NCBI GenBank assembly: GCA_903813345.2
Contig: CAIIXF020000005.1
Span: 15,877,375 to 15,941,374, forward strand
From: Owenia fusiformis
Lineage: Eukaryota; Annelida; Polychaeta; Sabellida; Oweniidae
Reading direction: 5' to 3'
Length of the DNA: 64,000 bases
A program made the translations under genes and the position numbers. Below, in pieces: positions 26,919 through 38,490 of this stretch (its first letter is position 1; the number at the start of each line of letters is the position of its first letter). Under the pieces are notes generated by a model, which saw nothing but the letters and a program-made list of their open reading frames with translations, had not been told where the DNA came from and searched no databases.

Positions 26919-27735
26919 CCCCCCTATCACACCAAAGTAGTTCTTACCCGTTCTTGCCAGTCCTACGAAAACGTCGTAAAACGGGCTCAATCTGGCTGTG
27001 GTCGGGAAATATGTCTAAGATAATTAGCTGCTTCGTTCATAAACAGTCTTCAATACGTCCATCTCATTCGCAGTTCGTTCAGGTCGCACCACGTCGGTGT
27101 GCAACGTCGTATAACGCGTCCCTTAGTCTAGAAGGTCATCATGACCTGATTACAGAACGGTATGGTCGCCATCGAATTTTGAATCATTTCAAAATTCTAA
27201 AATCACCTTCCCGTCTGGGTAAGTTCATGAAGTTCGTAAATAGACATGATAGACCTTAGAAAGTTGCAGCTACGTTCATTCCGTTCGCACACAGTTTAAA
27301 ACCAGTTTTGAAGAACGCAATGGCAACTTGTTTGGTGTGATAGCAATATTTTTGCTAACTTGTTCATAAGCCGTCTTTAACACGTTCTTAGTCGGTTTAA
27401 ACCCGTTTGCAATTAGTTCTACCTCGTTCTCAATACGTCCTCAGACAGTACAACTCGTTGTAAAAACGTCCCTAGTAGGATTTAAGTACGACGGTTCCGT
27501 TCGTAGTACGTTCAGCTCGTCGTTAGTACGTTGTCACTCGTTCTAATTGTAGAACGTATCGACCACGAGAACATTTTGAGCATGTTCTAAGTTCTAGGGG
27601 ACCTACCCGTTCGAGTACGTTCGATGAAGTTTGTAAACAGACCTCAAACGGTTCTAAGTACGTCCAGTCCGTTCGTACACAGTTGAAGCCCGTTTTCGAG
27701 AACGTAGTGAAAACTAGTTTGGTGTGATAGTAGGG
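26919..27735 (+). mobile_element. CCCCCCTATCACACC element, copy 1 (817 bp)
   Basis: It starts CCCCCCTATCACACCAAAG and ends TAGTTTGGTGTGATAGTAGG with a final G, giving imperfect terminal inverted repeats of about 20 bp. The inside is dense in CGTTC and TACGTCC words. Near the middle (about 27330-27345) a second terminus-like GTTTGGTGTGATAGC occurs, as if two half-units were fused. It has no coding capacity: the 101-codon frame at 26954 is not supported in the other copies. Left flank TAA, right flank TTA. It is likely a non-autonomous DNA transposon. Confidence 0.8.
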
Positions 27736-28476
27736 TTACGACAGTTTCGTTCGTAGTACGTCTAGCTCGTCTTAAAACACAGGATGACACAATTATCTAC
27801 CACCCACTAATTTCGGAATAACTCTCTCAACAATAGACTATGCGAGAAGTAAAATTACTTCTAGAAATGTGGTTTTAAAAAGAGTTTATCAACTTTGAAA
27901 AAATAATTTTCTTTGAAAATGTGACTCCTAGGTCGGGGAGATTCCCTACAGACCCCATGTTGTAAAATCACAAAAAAGGTATTATTTTCTTTTACTGGAT
28001 ATATTTTAATTTGTATACTATCAGATACATGAAAAGTGAACCATTACAATTGATGAATATTCAAGTTTAAGGGAACTTGTAATACCCTGCCATGTTATTT
28101 GCCCCGAATTAACCACCTGGTGGCGAAACTGGTAACTATCTACTCGCATCTGTGTAATTAAGAAATCTTCATGAAGTGTTATGTGTAAATAGTGTTCAAC
28201 GGTAAAAAGATCGGTATGCCTGTATAGCATCAGTAACTTCGAACTTTAGAATATCGCATTTTCCATGGAGGCATGCCCTGACTCAAAATCAATCAAAACT
28301 GTAAATGAGAAAATCTGTCTTTTTTATCTACCCAATAACCGAGTCAGTTCATCAATTTTGACAAGATTATTTGAGAAAAATAGGTAGATAAGACATATTA
28401 TTGAAAATATAAACAAACAAATTATCTTGTTAAAATGCAAGTGCATGGGGTGCACTGCATACAAAACACTAGCCCT
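27736..28476. other. No gene; repeat-derived spacer
   Basis: The first 40 bases continue with sequence like the inside of the CCCCCC element (TTCGTTCGTAGTACGTC). A stretch at about 27855-27945, with TGTGGTTTTAAAAAG and TTTATCAACTTTGAAAA, recurs at about 16355-16415, so it is a dispersed repeat. No open frame is supportable. Confidence 0.5.
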
Positions 28477-29919
28477 ATTTACACTACACGCGACATTTCA
28501 AGACGTCTTAATTACGAAATATGATTGAGTTTACACCTGTTTTTCTAAAACGTCTTAGAGATATGTAGGCATACATGTAAAATGAAAAAAGCAGTCCAGC
28601 GGTTCAGTCAACATGGCTATTCCTTTTCCGTTTCTATATTTTCTGCTTAAGAATGCATCGGTTTCAAAAAAATATGTCCTAAAGAGAGCATTGTTAAAAG
28701 CATGAAAAAGGACAGGCAGATTTTGTGCATATATTAGGATTATGATAGAACGCTAGGCGAATTAGTTCTTCTCGATATTTTTTGGATGATATTGGTAACA
28801 AAGGGATGAGACAAGAGGAAGGACCATGCTACACATGTAATCAGGAAGTTTCAAATGTTTCGTTCAGCGCAACGCATAAAACCGGGCTAAGAGCTCTTAG
28901 CTAAAACCGTTGGATTTCCACTCGCTTGTAAAACGTTTTAACGCTAAGACTTCTTGGCTGTGACTAGGGTCCTAAAACGTTTTAGCTAACCCTACTATCA
29001 CACCAAAATATTTCTCACTACGTTCTCGAAAACGGGCTTCAACTGTGTACGAACGGACTGGACGTACTTAAAACCGTTTGGGGTCTATTTACAAACGTCA
29101 TCGAACGTACTTGAACGGGTAGCTATAGGTCCTCTCGAACTTAGAACATGCTCAAAATACTCTCGTGGTCGTCACGTTCTACAATTAGAACGAGTGACAA
29201 GGTACTAACGACGAGCTGGACGTACTACGAACGGAACCGTCGTACTTCAATCCAACTAGGGACGTTTTTACAACGAATTGAGCTGTCTGAGGACGTATTG
29301 AGAACGAGATAGAACTAATTGCAAACGGGTTTAAACTGATTAAGAACATATTAAAGAGTGCTTATGAACGAGTTAGCAAAAATATAGCTATCACACCAAA
29401 CAAGTTGCCACTGCGTTCTTCAAAACTGGTTTTAAACTGTGTTAACTGAATGAACGTAGCTGCAACTTTCTAAGGACTATTTTCGAACTTCATGAACGTT
29501 CTTAGACGGGAAGGTGATTTTAGAATTCTGAAATGATTCAAATTCGATGGCGACCATACCGTTCTGTAATCAGGTCATAATGACCTTCTCGACTAACAGA
29601 CTTAGGGACGCGTTATACGTCGTTGCACACCGACGTGGTGCGACCTGGACGAACTGCGAATGAGATGGACGTATTGAAGACTGTTTATGAACGAAGTAGC
29701 TAATTATTTTAGACATATTTCCCGACCACAGCCAGATTGAGCCCGTTTTACGACGTTTTCGTAGGACTGGAAAGAACGGGTAAGAACTAGTTTGGTGTGA
29801 TAGGGGGGTAAGCGATCTTAGCCGAGAGCTCTTGAGAAAATCTGGATTTACATTACATTTGTAAAACGTTTTAACGCTAAAACGTTTTGGCCAAGACGTC
29901 TTGGGGCTTTAGTGTAAAT
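28477..29919. mobile_element. TTTACACTA-ended element, interrupted by a nested copy
   Basis: ATTTACACTA at 28477-28486 is mirrored by TAGTGTAAAT at 29910-29919, and CAAGACGTCTT recurs near both ends in inverted orientation. Inner words such as TTACACCTGTTTTTCTAAAACG and GTAAAACGTTTTAACGC are shared with the element at 56762-57430, so they are one family. It contains the 819 bp CCCCCC-family copy 2; without it the host element is about 624 bp. No coding frame is seen. Confidence 0.6.
28990..29808 (-). mobile_element. CCCCCCTATCACACC element, copy 2, inverted (819 bp)
   Basis: Starts CCCTACTATCACACCAAAA and ends TTGGTGTGATAGGGGGG. It is the reverse complement of copies 1 and 3, with high identity throughout by eye. 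Its immediate flanks are TAA on both sides, which would fit a 3 bp target duplication of the PIF/Harbinger kind. It sits inside the TTTACACTA-ended element. Copies 2 and 3 lie inverted and only 270 bp apart, so this region could form a long hairpin. Confidence 0.8.
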
Positions 29920-29943
29920 CCAACAACTAAAGCACCCAAGCAG

Positions 29944-30004
29944 TTAGCCTTGCCCAAAGACTGAAAATCAAGTTAAGTAGAGACCGACTTTTGGGGCAAG
30001 GCTA
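29944..30004. mobile_element. 61 bp mini inverted-repeat element
   Basis: The segment starts TTAGCCTTGCCC and ends GGGGCAAGGCTA, so its ends are complementary over about 11 bases. It is flanked by perfect 8 bp direct repeats CCAAGCAG (29936-29943 and 30005-30012). The paralogous segment near 38130 has a single CAAAGCA and no insert, which shows the empty site. An 8 bp duplication fits hAT-type integration. Confidence 0.75.
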
Positions 30005-30077
30005 CCAAGCAGTGTTCATTGGGACATGTTTCTCGGTACAATGGTGATCAAATGATCAGGTTTCACAGTGTTGTTTA

Positions 30078-30882
30078 CCCCCCTATCACACTAAACTAGT
30101 TCTTACCCGTTCCAGTCCTACGAAAATGTCGTTAAACGGGCTCAATCTGGCTGTGGTCGGGAAATATGTCTCAAATAATTAGCTACTTCGTTCATAAACA
30201 GTCGCAATACGTCCATCTCATTCGCAGTTCGTTCAGGTCGCGCCACGTCGGTGTGCATCGTCTTATAACGCGTCCCTTTTAGTCTAGAAGGGCATCATGA
30301 CCTGATTACAGAACGGTATGGTCGCCATCGAATTTTGAATCGATTCAAAATTCTAAATCACATTCCCCGTCCGGGAGAGTCCATGAAGTTTGTAAACAGA
30401 CCGTAGAACGTTGTAGCTACGTTCATTCCGTTTGCAAACAGTTTAAAACCAGGTTTGAAGAACGCAGTGGCAACTTGTTTGGTGTGATAGCTATATTTTT
30501 GCTAACTCGTTCATAAGCAGTCTTTAATACGTTCTTAATCAGTTTAAACTCGTTTGCAATTAGTTCTACCTCGTTCTCAATACGTCCTCAAACAGTTCAA
30601 CTCGTTGTAAAAACGTCCCTAGTAGGATTGAAATACGACGGTTCCATTCGTATTACGTCCAGCTCGTCGTTAGTACGTTGTCACTCGTTTTAATTGTAGA
30701 ACGTGACGACCACGAGAACATTTTGAGCATGTTCTAAGTTCTAGAGGACCTACCCGTTCGAGTACGTTCGATGAAGTTTGTAAATCGACCCCAAAGGGTT
30801 CTAAGTACGTCCAGCCCGTTCGTACACAGTTGAAGCCCGTTTTCGAGAACGTAGTGAGAACTAGTTTGGTATGATAGTAGGG
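30078..30882 (+). mobile_element. CCCCCCTATCACACC element, copy 3 (805 bp)
   Basis: Starts CCCCCCTATCACACTAAAC and ends CTAGTTTGGTATGATAGTAG with two further G. It has the same orientation and layout as copy 1, including the internal terminus-like GTTTGGTGTGATAGC. The matching place in the second methyltransferase segment (about 38195-38215) lacks it, so insertion followed, or was lost after, the duplication. Confidence 0.8.
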
Positions 30883-31182
30883 TCACTGAGGTACTTTCAA
30901 AGTTCACCATGACCTTATTCTCATTCTAGCCTTATCAATTATCATCACGATCAATTGATACGATGTAATGTATAAACATATAAAATTGAAGCACAAAGTA
31001 CAAGTAGACGTATAAACTAAAAGAAGACACAGAATAACAAAATTATTGAGTATATATTTTTTAGGATTCTTAATTTAAAGACTGGCTAATACATTGCAAC
31101 TGAAATTCATCTAATCAAAGAAAATCAGGAAATTATTAGGTTACATTTTACATCTTTATTCTAAATTAAAAACATATTGAAA

Positions 31183-33327
31183 ATGTGGAAGGGGGAAGAC
31201 TACACAGAACAATTCTCAATGGAGGTAATTAAGAATAATAAACAAAACAAATACTAACTAAGAATTAACACAGGTATTTTCAAAGGATTATATTGTGTGG
31301 TATACTCTTTTTGAACATTAAATCCTGGGATTTTGGTTAAATTATGGTTAAAGTCCCCGTCTAAAGTTTGAAAATATTTTTTTATCATTCATTTACTATT
31401 TGTCAGGACTTAAAAAGTGATTTTATAGATTTTTGAACAAAAAATTTTTTTTGAAAAAAAAGTTTTGAGCATTTCATTTCTCAAATATTCAAAATTCCCG
31501 CCATTTTTCAAAAAAAGTTTAAATTTCTTAATCATCAAATATTTCTTAATGCATTTCAAAAAAGATTATATTTTCAACACCAATGCAAAGATTGAACAAA
31601 AGACACTATTTCAATAATAAAATGTCATATTTAATGGGCCACTTCAATGTTTTAGCTTATCAAAAATATTTTGAAACATTAGTGATGGCACTAAGGTAAC
31701 AAAAACGTTTTGAAAAAAATTGAATTTTTTTTCGATGTCAATCTTTTCTAAATATGCTAGACTTTCATAAAAAACAAATGTTGATTGTCTAACCAGGATA
31801 AAAGGAAGAATAAATTATGTTTTAGATATCATTGTACCATTGGTTTCTATGAGAACTAAAATTTTGAAATGCATTTTTCTCAGAATCATTTTCATGCGCT
31901 GATAAGTTCATTTCTCGCTTGTTTATCAACCGATTTTCTTAATTATTTCGGCAAAAAACATGGGAGGATGTATGCTATGCATTGGTATGAATTGTGGCTA
32001 ATTAGAAGATATGAGTGACCTCTAAAAGTTGGTTTTAAATAAATTCACAAATTTTGGAACAAAAAGTCTATCAAAAACCAGTTTTTGAAATTAAAAAAAA
32101 AAGTTTCACATATCACACTTTGATAACATTGGGTAAGACTACAATATAAGCCAAAGTGGTTTAAACTTTACATGGGGCCTTTAACTGTTACAGTACTCAA
32201 CATTTATAATTTACAGGCATATATGAGAGACTTCTATAGCGTTGAAAATATTCTTCACACAGAGTCCCCAAAAGGAAAGATGAGGAGATTCGCCATGAAG
32301 ACATTCCATGAAATCTTTGAAAAAAGTAAGTTTTGTTTCATGTGCCATTTCATATAGGGCCTATATAAAAGTTTTGATTACACTGAGTGATTGACCAATC
32401 TTAATAGACAAGATGCGAGTCGGAAATAATTTCGATAATTGTCATTAAATATTCAAAATCCAGTCAATTTTCATGTTACCAGTACCCGACAAGAGGTTCA
32501 AGCATAATATATGTTCCAATTATAAATATAATCAAAGTAATAGTTTCAGATAGTGGTAACTATGGTGACCGGCTCTTCAGTTTCGGGACAGGACCAGGTG
32601 TACTTGAAATTATAAGTGCAAGTCGTTACTTCCCCAACATCTCATGCAGTGAATTCATAGCTGACGGACGCAAAGAGATTGTAAAGTGGCTAGAGAAAGA
32701 TCCAAATGCATTTGACTGGTCACCATTTATCAAACACATATCCAAAATGGAAGGAAATGAGTATGATTTTTATACAATTGATAAATATTTACATATATTT
32801 TATTATGCAAGATAGATTTTAACTGAAATTTAGTGTCTATAATTTTGTCATCAGAATATTCTTATAGCTTATCAAAGAACAAATTGCATTCTAGGAGTAA
32901 ATGGGAGGAGCGAGAAAAACAGCTCCGTGATGCAATAACTGCTGTTATACCTTGCAACTGCCTGGACCCCACAAACATGACAGAACCAAATTACTTAAAG
33001 CCGTTTGACACACTTCTCACATCAGGAGTCCTTGACTGCTCATGTCCAGATATAGCCACCTATAGGGCACAACTGAAACTACTAATTAGGAAGTATTTAA
33101 AACCTGGAGGACATTTTATTCAGCTCGGTCCACTAGAAGCTGACTCATGGATCGTAAATGGCAAGACATTCCATGCTTTATACATGACCAAAGAGGATGT
33201 GTATTCTGCATGGGAGAATGCAGGTTTAAAAGTTGAGCAATTTTATTTTCTTAAGTATGGTGAGGAGGACAAATTTAGCGATGCTAACTATAAAGCAACC
33301 TTTATTGGCAAGGGCATCAAACTGTGA
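31183..33327 (+). CDS. NNMT/PNMT/TEMT-type SAM methyltransferase, copy 1
   Basis: It likely moves a methyl group from S-adenosylmethionine to a small amine in the cytosol. Four exons join in phase: 31183-31224, 32217-32325, 32550-32760 and 32895-33327, each bounded by AG and GT. The product is 264 residues, the same length as human NNMT. Visible marks are DYTEQF with Y16 and Y21 at the conserved N-terminal tyrosines, SAM loop FGTGPG 62-67, acidic E85, AFDWSP 104-109, CPDIATY 171-177 and KPGG 190-193. In my recalled alignment G199 replaces NNMT Asp197 (nicotinamide contact), and A215 replaces Ser213. The substrate is therefore probably not nicotinamide. Intron 1 holds an 829 bp transposon. AATAAA lies at 33630. 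It is near-identical to the gene at 38491. Confidence 0.88.
31352..32180. mobile_element. TTAA-flanked inverted-repeat element, copy A (829 bp)
   Basis: It is flanked by TTAA at 31348-31351 and 32181-32184. The ends AGTCCCCGTCTAAAGTTTG and, reversed, AGGCCCCATGTAAAGTTTA match at about 15 of 19 positions. It lies in intron 1 of the first methyltransferase gene. The second gene has ATCTTTAACTGTTACAG at this place and no element, which shows the empty site. A second copy lies at 54432-55263. A TTAA duplication is typical of piggyBac-type integration, but the ends do not start with the usual CCC, so the superfamily is uncertain. No coding frame. Confidence 0.88.
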
Positions 33328-33449
33328 AAGGACAAGTCTCTGTTTGGAGAACAATCTCCTGGGCTTATAATTTTTTATGAAAAATACAGAAATATCACTC
33401 AAATTAAATTATGAATATTCAAAAGAGGACATTTAAAACGAGAAGTCTA

Positions 33450-33498
33450 GACGATCTTCATGCATATTGCCCATGTGACAATATCCATGAAGATCGTC
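33450..33498. repeat. 20 bp stem hairpin downstream of methyltransferase 1
   Basis: GACGATCTTCATGCATATTG pairs with CAATATCCATGAAGATCGTC around a 9-base loop with one mismatch. It begins about 120 bp after the stop codon and before the likely poly(A) signal at 33630, so it would lie in the 3' UTR. It was not seen after the second gene copy. It may be a mini-transposon or an RNA structure. Confidence 0.75.
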
Positions 33499-33719
33499 AA
33501 CGTAACAAATTAAAGCGAGGGACATGGACAAACATAGAACCGCCTGCAGGTTCTCAAATAGACTATCTTCCTTAGCTTTGAGTCAAAGTATTGTTCACAA
33601 CTTAACTTAAAAGTGGTGTAGAATCGAGAAATAAAAATATCTTACCGAAAACGAATCCCGGAAGTTCTTCCATCTTGTTACGCTGACGTATCGTCAGCGT
33701 GACTAGGTGAGTAGCAGTG

Positions 33720-34910
33720 AGTTGTCACTGCGTCCTTCAAAACGTCGCCGAATTGGTTTTAAACTGTGTGCGAACGGAATGAAGGTTGCTGCAACTTTCT
33801 ACGGTCTATTTACTAACTTCGACCCAACTAGGGACGCATTTCCCCCTATCACACCAAACTAGTTTTCAACCTTTCTTTCCAACAAAAAAGTCGCAAAACG
33901 GGCTAAATCTGGCAGTAGTCTGGAAATATGTCTAAAATAATTAGCTTCTTCATTCATAAACAGTTTCGAATACGTCCATCTCCTTAACAGTTCGTCCAGG
34001 TGGCACCGCGTCGGTGTGCAGACGTACTGCAATTGATATCTTGTTGCACAACGTCGTATAACGCGTTTCTAGTAGCATCGAAGTACGACGATTACGTCCC
34101 CAGTCTAGTAGGTCATCTCGTTTGAAGTACGTTGTCACACGATTTTATAACAGAACAGTACTGTCGCCATCGAATTTTGAAATGTTTCAAAATTCTAAAA
34201 TCATTTTCCGTCCGAGTAGCTAGGTTCATGAAGTTCTTAACTAGACCTTAGAAAATTGAAGCTACGTTCATTCCTTTCGCACACAGTTTAAAACCAGTTC
34301 GGCAACATTTTGAAGAACGCAGTGGCAACTAGTTTGGTGTGATAGCTATATTTTGTTCGTTCATAAGCAGTCTTTAATACGTTCAAATCAGTTTAAACCC
34401 GTTTGCAATTAGTTATACCTCGTTCTCAATACGTCCTCAGACATTTCAACTCGTTGTAAAAACGTCCCTAGTAGGATTGAAGTACGACAGTTCCGTTCGT
34501 AGTATGTCAAGCTCGTAGTTCTAGTACGTTATTACTCGTTCTAATTGCAGACCACGACGACCACGAAAAAATGGCCCTGTTCTAAGTTCTAGAGGACCTA
34601 CCCGTTCGAGTACGTTCATGAAGTTTATAAATAGACCACAAATGGTTCGAAGTACGTCAACTCCGTTCGTACACAATTTAATCCCATTTTTCGAGAACGT
34701 ATTGAGAACTACGTTGGTGTACACGTGATAGTAGCGTTAACGACGTTGTGCAATCCGATATCTATCGCAGTATGTGTACACTCCGATATGATGCGACCTT
34801 AACGAACTGCGAATGAGATGGACGTTTTGAAGACTGTCTATTATAAATGAAGTAGCTGATCATGATTATTTGAGACATTTAACGATCACGGAAAGATTGT
34901 TTTTCAATTA
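33720..34910. mobile_element. Composite of CCCCCC-family fragments
   Basis: A degenerate full-length copy runs from CCCCCTATCACACCAAAC (about 33843) to GTGATAGTAGCG (about 34735). On each side lie fragments in opposite orientation: about 33720-33838 resembles the inside of copy 2, and about 34740-34910 resembles its right part (GCGAATGAGATGGACG). The short frames here are not genes. A small perfect palindrome, ACGCTGACG with CGTCAGCGT, lies just upstream at about 33681-33701. Confidence 0.65.
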
Positions 34911-37900
34911 TTAGTCCATTCAAGTTTAATATGTTTAACACCCATGAGTCCATTCAAGTTTAATATGTTTAACACCCCCCCCCTTCCATTGGTGTAAATG
35001 AACCCATATGAAGAAAAATCAAAATTGAAATGAAACGTGGGTCAAATGGAGGAAATAAAATATCTTCAAAAAAATCCGCTACAATAGGCAGGTCATCTAT
35101 TTGTAGAGACACACTGGCTTAGTAACAGGTATTGACACCAAGTGATGGATAAAATATACAGAACCACAGATATCATCTTTCATCATACATGTACGTTTAA
35201 TACATGAGGACACTACAAAATATACAAAATATTAATAATATGCCACACACTGACACAATAATACTGAATACTAACGTATTGATAGAAGTTTCTCATTGCA
35301 CATTATGCTAAAATATATACAAATCCATGAACATACAAATTCATGTATAGCCCAACTACAGTATCCTATTTACTCCAAATAGCAGTGGATGGTTGAAATA
35401 TATAGCCATGTGAGTTAAAATTTCGGAGCTAAATATCACATGAATCATTTGTGTATGTAAGTATTTATGAAAGCTGAATGTGATACAAAATATGTACAAC
35501 TTGATTGACTAATAAAATATACCTGAGTAATACAATGTACAACTAGAAATTAGCAACTCCACAGAGTAGCATATTCCACTGAACAAAACACATTTTATCA
35601 AATGCCTGGTCATTTTGGACATTACATAACAGCAATTAAAGAAAATCCAATTACTGGTATCTATTTATCTCATCAAAAATTACATCAGTTAAAGCATCAG
35701 CATACAAAATTTGAATCAAATCTGTCAAATGGTATTTTAGCTATTAAACAACATTTATAATGAAAAATGGTGGCCATTTTGAAACAAGCAGCCATATTGA
35801 AAATGTCTCCTTGAGCAGGGATTCTTTGCACAAAAGATACAATTTGGACCAAATTCCACAATTTGTCTTCTTGGGCAGAGCTCCTATGGCCCTGGGTATC
35901 AGCATATAGCATCAAATCAGTCAACTGGTATTTCAGATATCAAGAAAAAAAATTGTAAAATGTTGGTTATTTCGAATTGAACAGCCATATTAGCCATTTT
36001 GAATTGATCAGCCATCTTAAAAAAAAACTTTTGAAGAGCTGTCATATGACCCATAAGCTAAAGCATGTGAAATTTGAACCAAATCCATCAATTAGTATTT
36101 GAGTCATATTGAAATGAGTGGCCCCATTAAAAATGCCCCCTTGAGCAGAAATAGATCCTTTGCCCATAAGATATGAGCCTATAAGCCTGAATTCCATAAT
36201 TTGATCCATAAATGGCATTTAGGTTATCATAAAATACATTTTTATTAAAAATGTCACCTATTTTGAAGTATTTGAGTTATCAAAGACTACAAAAATGGTG
36301 TCCATTTTGAATGAGCGACCATATTCAAAATTCCTCATCAAGTTGAAATCCTACACCCATAAGGCATAAGCCTACAAAATATGAACCAAATTCACCAACT
36401 GGTCTTTGAGTTCGTCACCTGGACAATCATATGGGCAAACGAATGGATGGACAGCTTCTCTATATCCCTACAAACTTCGTTCAGTGGGATAATTACAGTG
36501 AGAATGGCAAACAAAAGCATAAAATATCTAAAACATGATGTGAACAAGATGGTAGCCATAAGTCGAAACAGTGAAGCATGCATGTATAATTACATAACTT
36601 GGATTTCTAATAATGAGAAATGACATTAAATGACAAATGACATTTTTAATACTGACAAAAGTTGTGAACATAACTGCGTAGAAAAAGTACTTTCTTCATA
36701 CAAATCCCCCATTTACAATAGATGGAATGTTCCTGGGCAGGTGGGAATAAGGGAGGGGTACATAAAAGTTAATGCAAAACATTCATATTCTCCCAAGAAG
36801 AGCACAATTATCTGATACAATCTATTATGTATATAACGTAATCAATTAATAAATAAATATAACAACAGCCTCACTAATTAGTTTTGCAAATAAAACAATA
36901 ATTAAGTACATGTACATGCAATAATCTCGTATGATCAATTATCATATATTGACTAGCTCTAATCAATGAACAATGAAATCAGACTAAAAACAGCTGATGC
37001 CAGAAGCAATAGGAATGTAAATATTCTGCAAGGATGATAGCAAGTAGAAAGATAGAACCGATAATAAGGTTATAATTTTATATAGGCTCATATAAGTTGT
37101 TATGTGTTCTATTATATAGTTCACAAATACCCCCTCTAAAATATATTTCAACAGTCTTCATTATATGAAATAAATTCAATTAAGTAGCATGCAATGTTAC
37201 TCAAATTCATGGTGGTTTCTTATTCATGACTTCTCAAGAAGTTTATCTCTTTTCTTGAGCATAACACCTTCTCCTGTCAAAGCCAATCTGACTTTCAAAT
37301 AATTGAAACTAAAATGCTCTCCATGAAACTGAAATATGCACTATAGTTTTGATTTTAGTCAAAATTACTACAAAACTGGTAAATTATTGCAAATTATAAT
37401 CACAAAAGTGTAACGATATGTTACAGATGCTGAATTTCAATTTGTAACAATATGTCACCACATATTGGTGGTGATATCATGAGCACTGGAGATATCTACA
37501 TAAAGTAAAAGTCATGGATAATTCAGAGATCACACTTTTTCTCCCTCAGGAATTGTTTGTATCTCAGCTCCTGGTGATGACACTGGACTCTGAACTTGTA
37601 ACGTCATATCTTCCTGGGTCTGTGATCGGGTCAATTCCAGGCAGTTACGTCTTAATCTTGACCAGATTCCACCATCACTTTGACTCCTGGGTAATGATGA
37701 AGGGCGTACTTCTGGATCTACAAGAATCATATAGGGATTAGTCACAACGGTTTTAACATTGTTTTTTGGGTTTATTTTAGGTTGACTTATAGTTGTTCTG
37801 TATTCAAGTATAATCAAACAAATACATTCATCACTTCAGTTAAAAATGAATGTACATGAAGTACATGTATGTGTTTGCTATTATTGATCTATACCAGAGC

Positions 37901-38107
37901 TATTATTGATCTATACCTCTGTCTTTACAAGCTATCCAATGGGGATAACAATAGGTGACATTCAGATATAAATATATACTGTGTCTCATATGTTGACACG
38001 AGCTGGTGATGTTACAAAGTATTGTTTTTACTATGTATTTTATATTATGAATTTGTAATGTCAGTGAACTAACATAACTAAAAACTAAACTACTGTATAT
38101 AAAACAA
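34911..38107. other. No gene; intergenic between the methyltransferase copies
   Basis: A 34 bp direct duplication (TCCATTCAAGTTTAATATG) lies at about 34915-34978. About 35680-36420 holds a degenerate tandem repeat of very roughly 170 bp units, described separately. A small ATGTCACCAC hairpin lies at 37452-37477. The 60-95 codon frames have no recognisable content. Confidence 0.5.
35680..36420. repeat. Degenerate tandem repeat, roughly four units of ~170 bp
   Basis: Recurring blocks are ATGGTGGCCATTTTGAA, AGCCATATTGAAAATG, CCTTGAGCAG, CCCATAAG and GAACCAAATCCATCAATT, in that order but with drift and gaps. The units are too diverged to set exact borders. Confidence 0.55.
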
Positions 38108-38490
38108 TTATGGGTGATTTAAACTAAAGCACCAAAGCATTGTTCATTGGGATATGTTTCTCTGCACAATGGTGATCCTATATTTCACAGTGTTGTATCA
38201 GCAATCTAACTGAGGCACGTACTTTGAAAAGTACACTATATGGGCTCGTCCCCATTGTAACCTTATCATTACAATTACTGTAATCTGATACTTGAGACAA
38301 TACAATATATAAACATGTCACATCAACTACAACTGTAGAATGACAAATTGAGTAGATACTACACAATAACTGAGTATAGAACTCTCAAGCCTGTAAGCTA
38401 AAGGCTAACATTTTGCAATTGAAATTTCTCTGATTAAAGAAAAGCAGGAAATTATAGGATTATGTTTTAACATCTTTATCAGAGATTGAA

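Noticed and set aside
26954-27259. 101-codon frame inside CCCCCC element copy 1
   Set aside because: The other copies of the element do not keep this frame open, so it is not a conserved coding sequence.
32833-32894. N-terminal extension of methyltransferase exon 4 upstream of 32895
   Set aside because: The frame begins with GTG and crosses the intron. The acceptor TTCTAG at 32894 gives the correct phase and the family-like GNESKWEEREKQLR junction. The same holds at 40204-40265.
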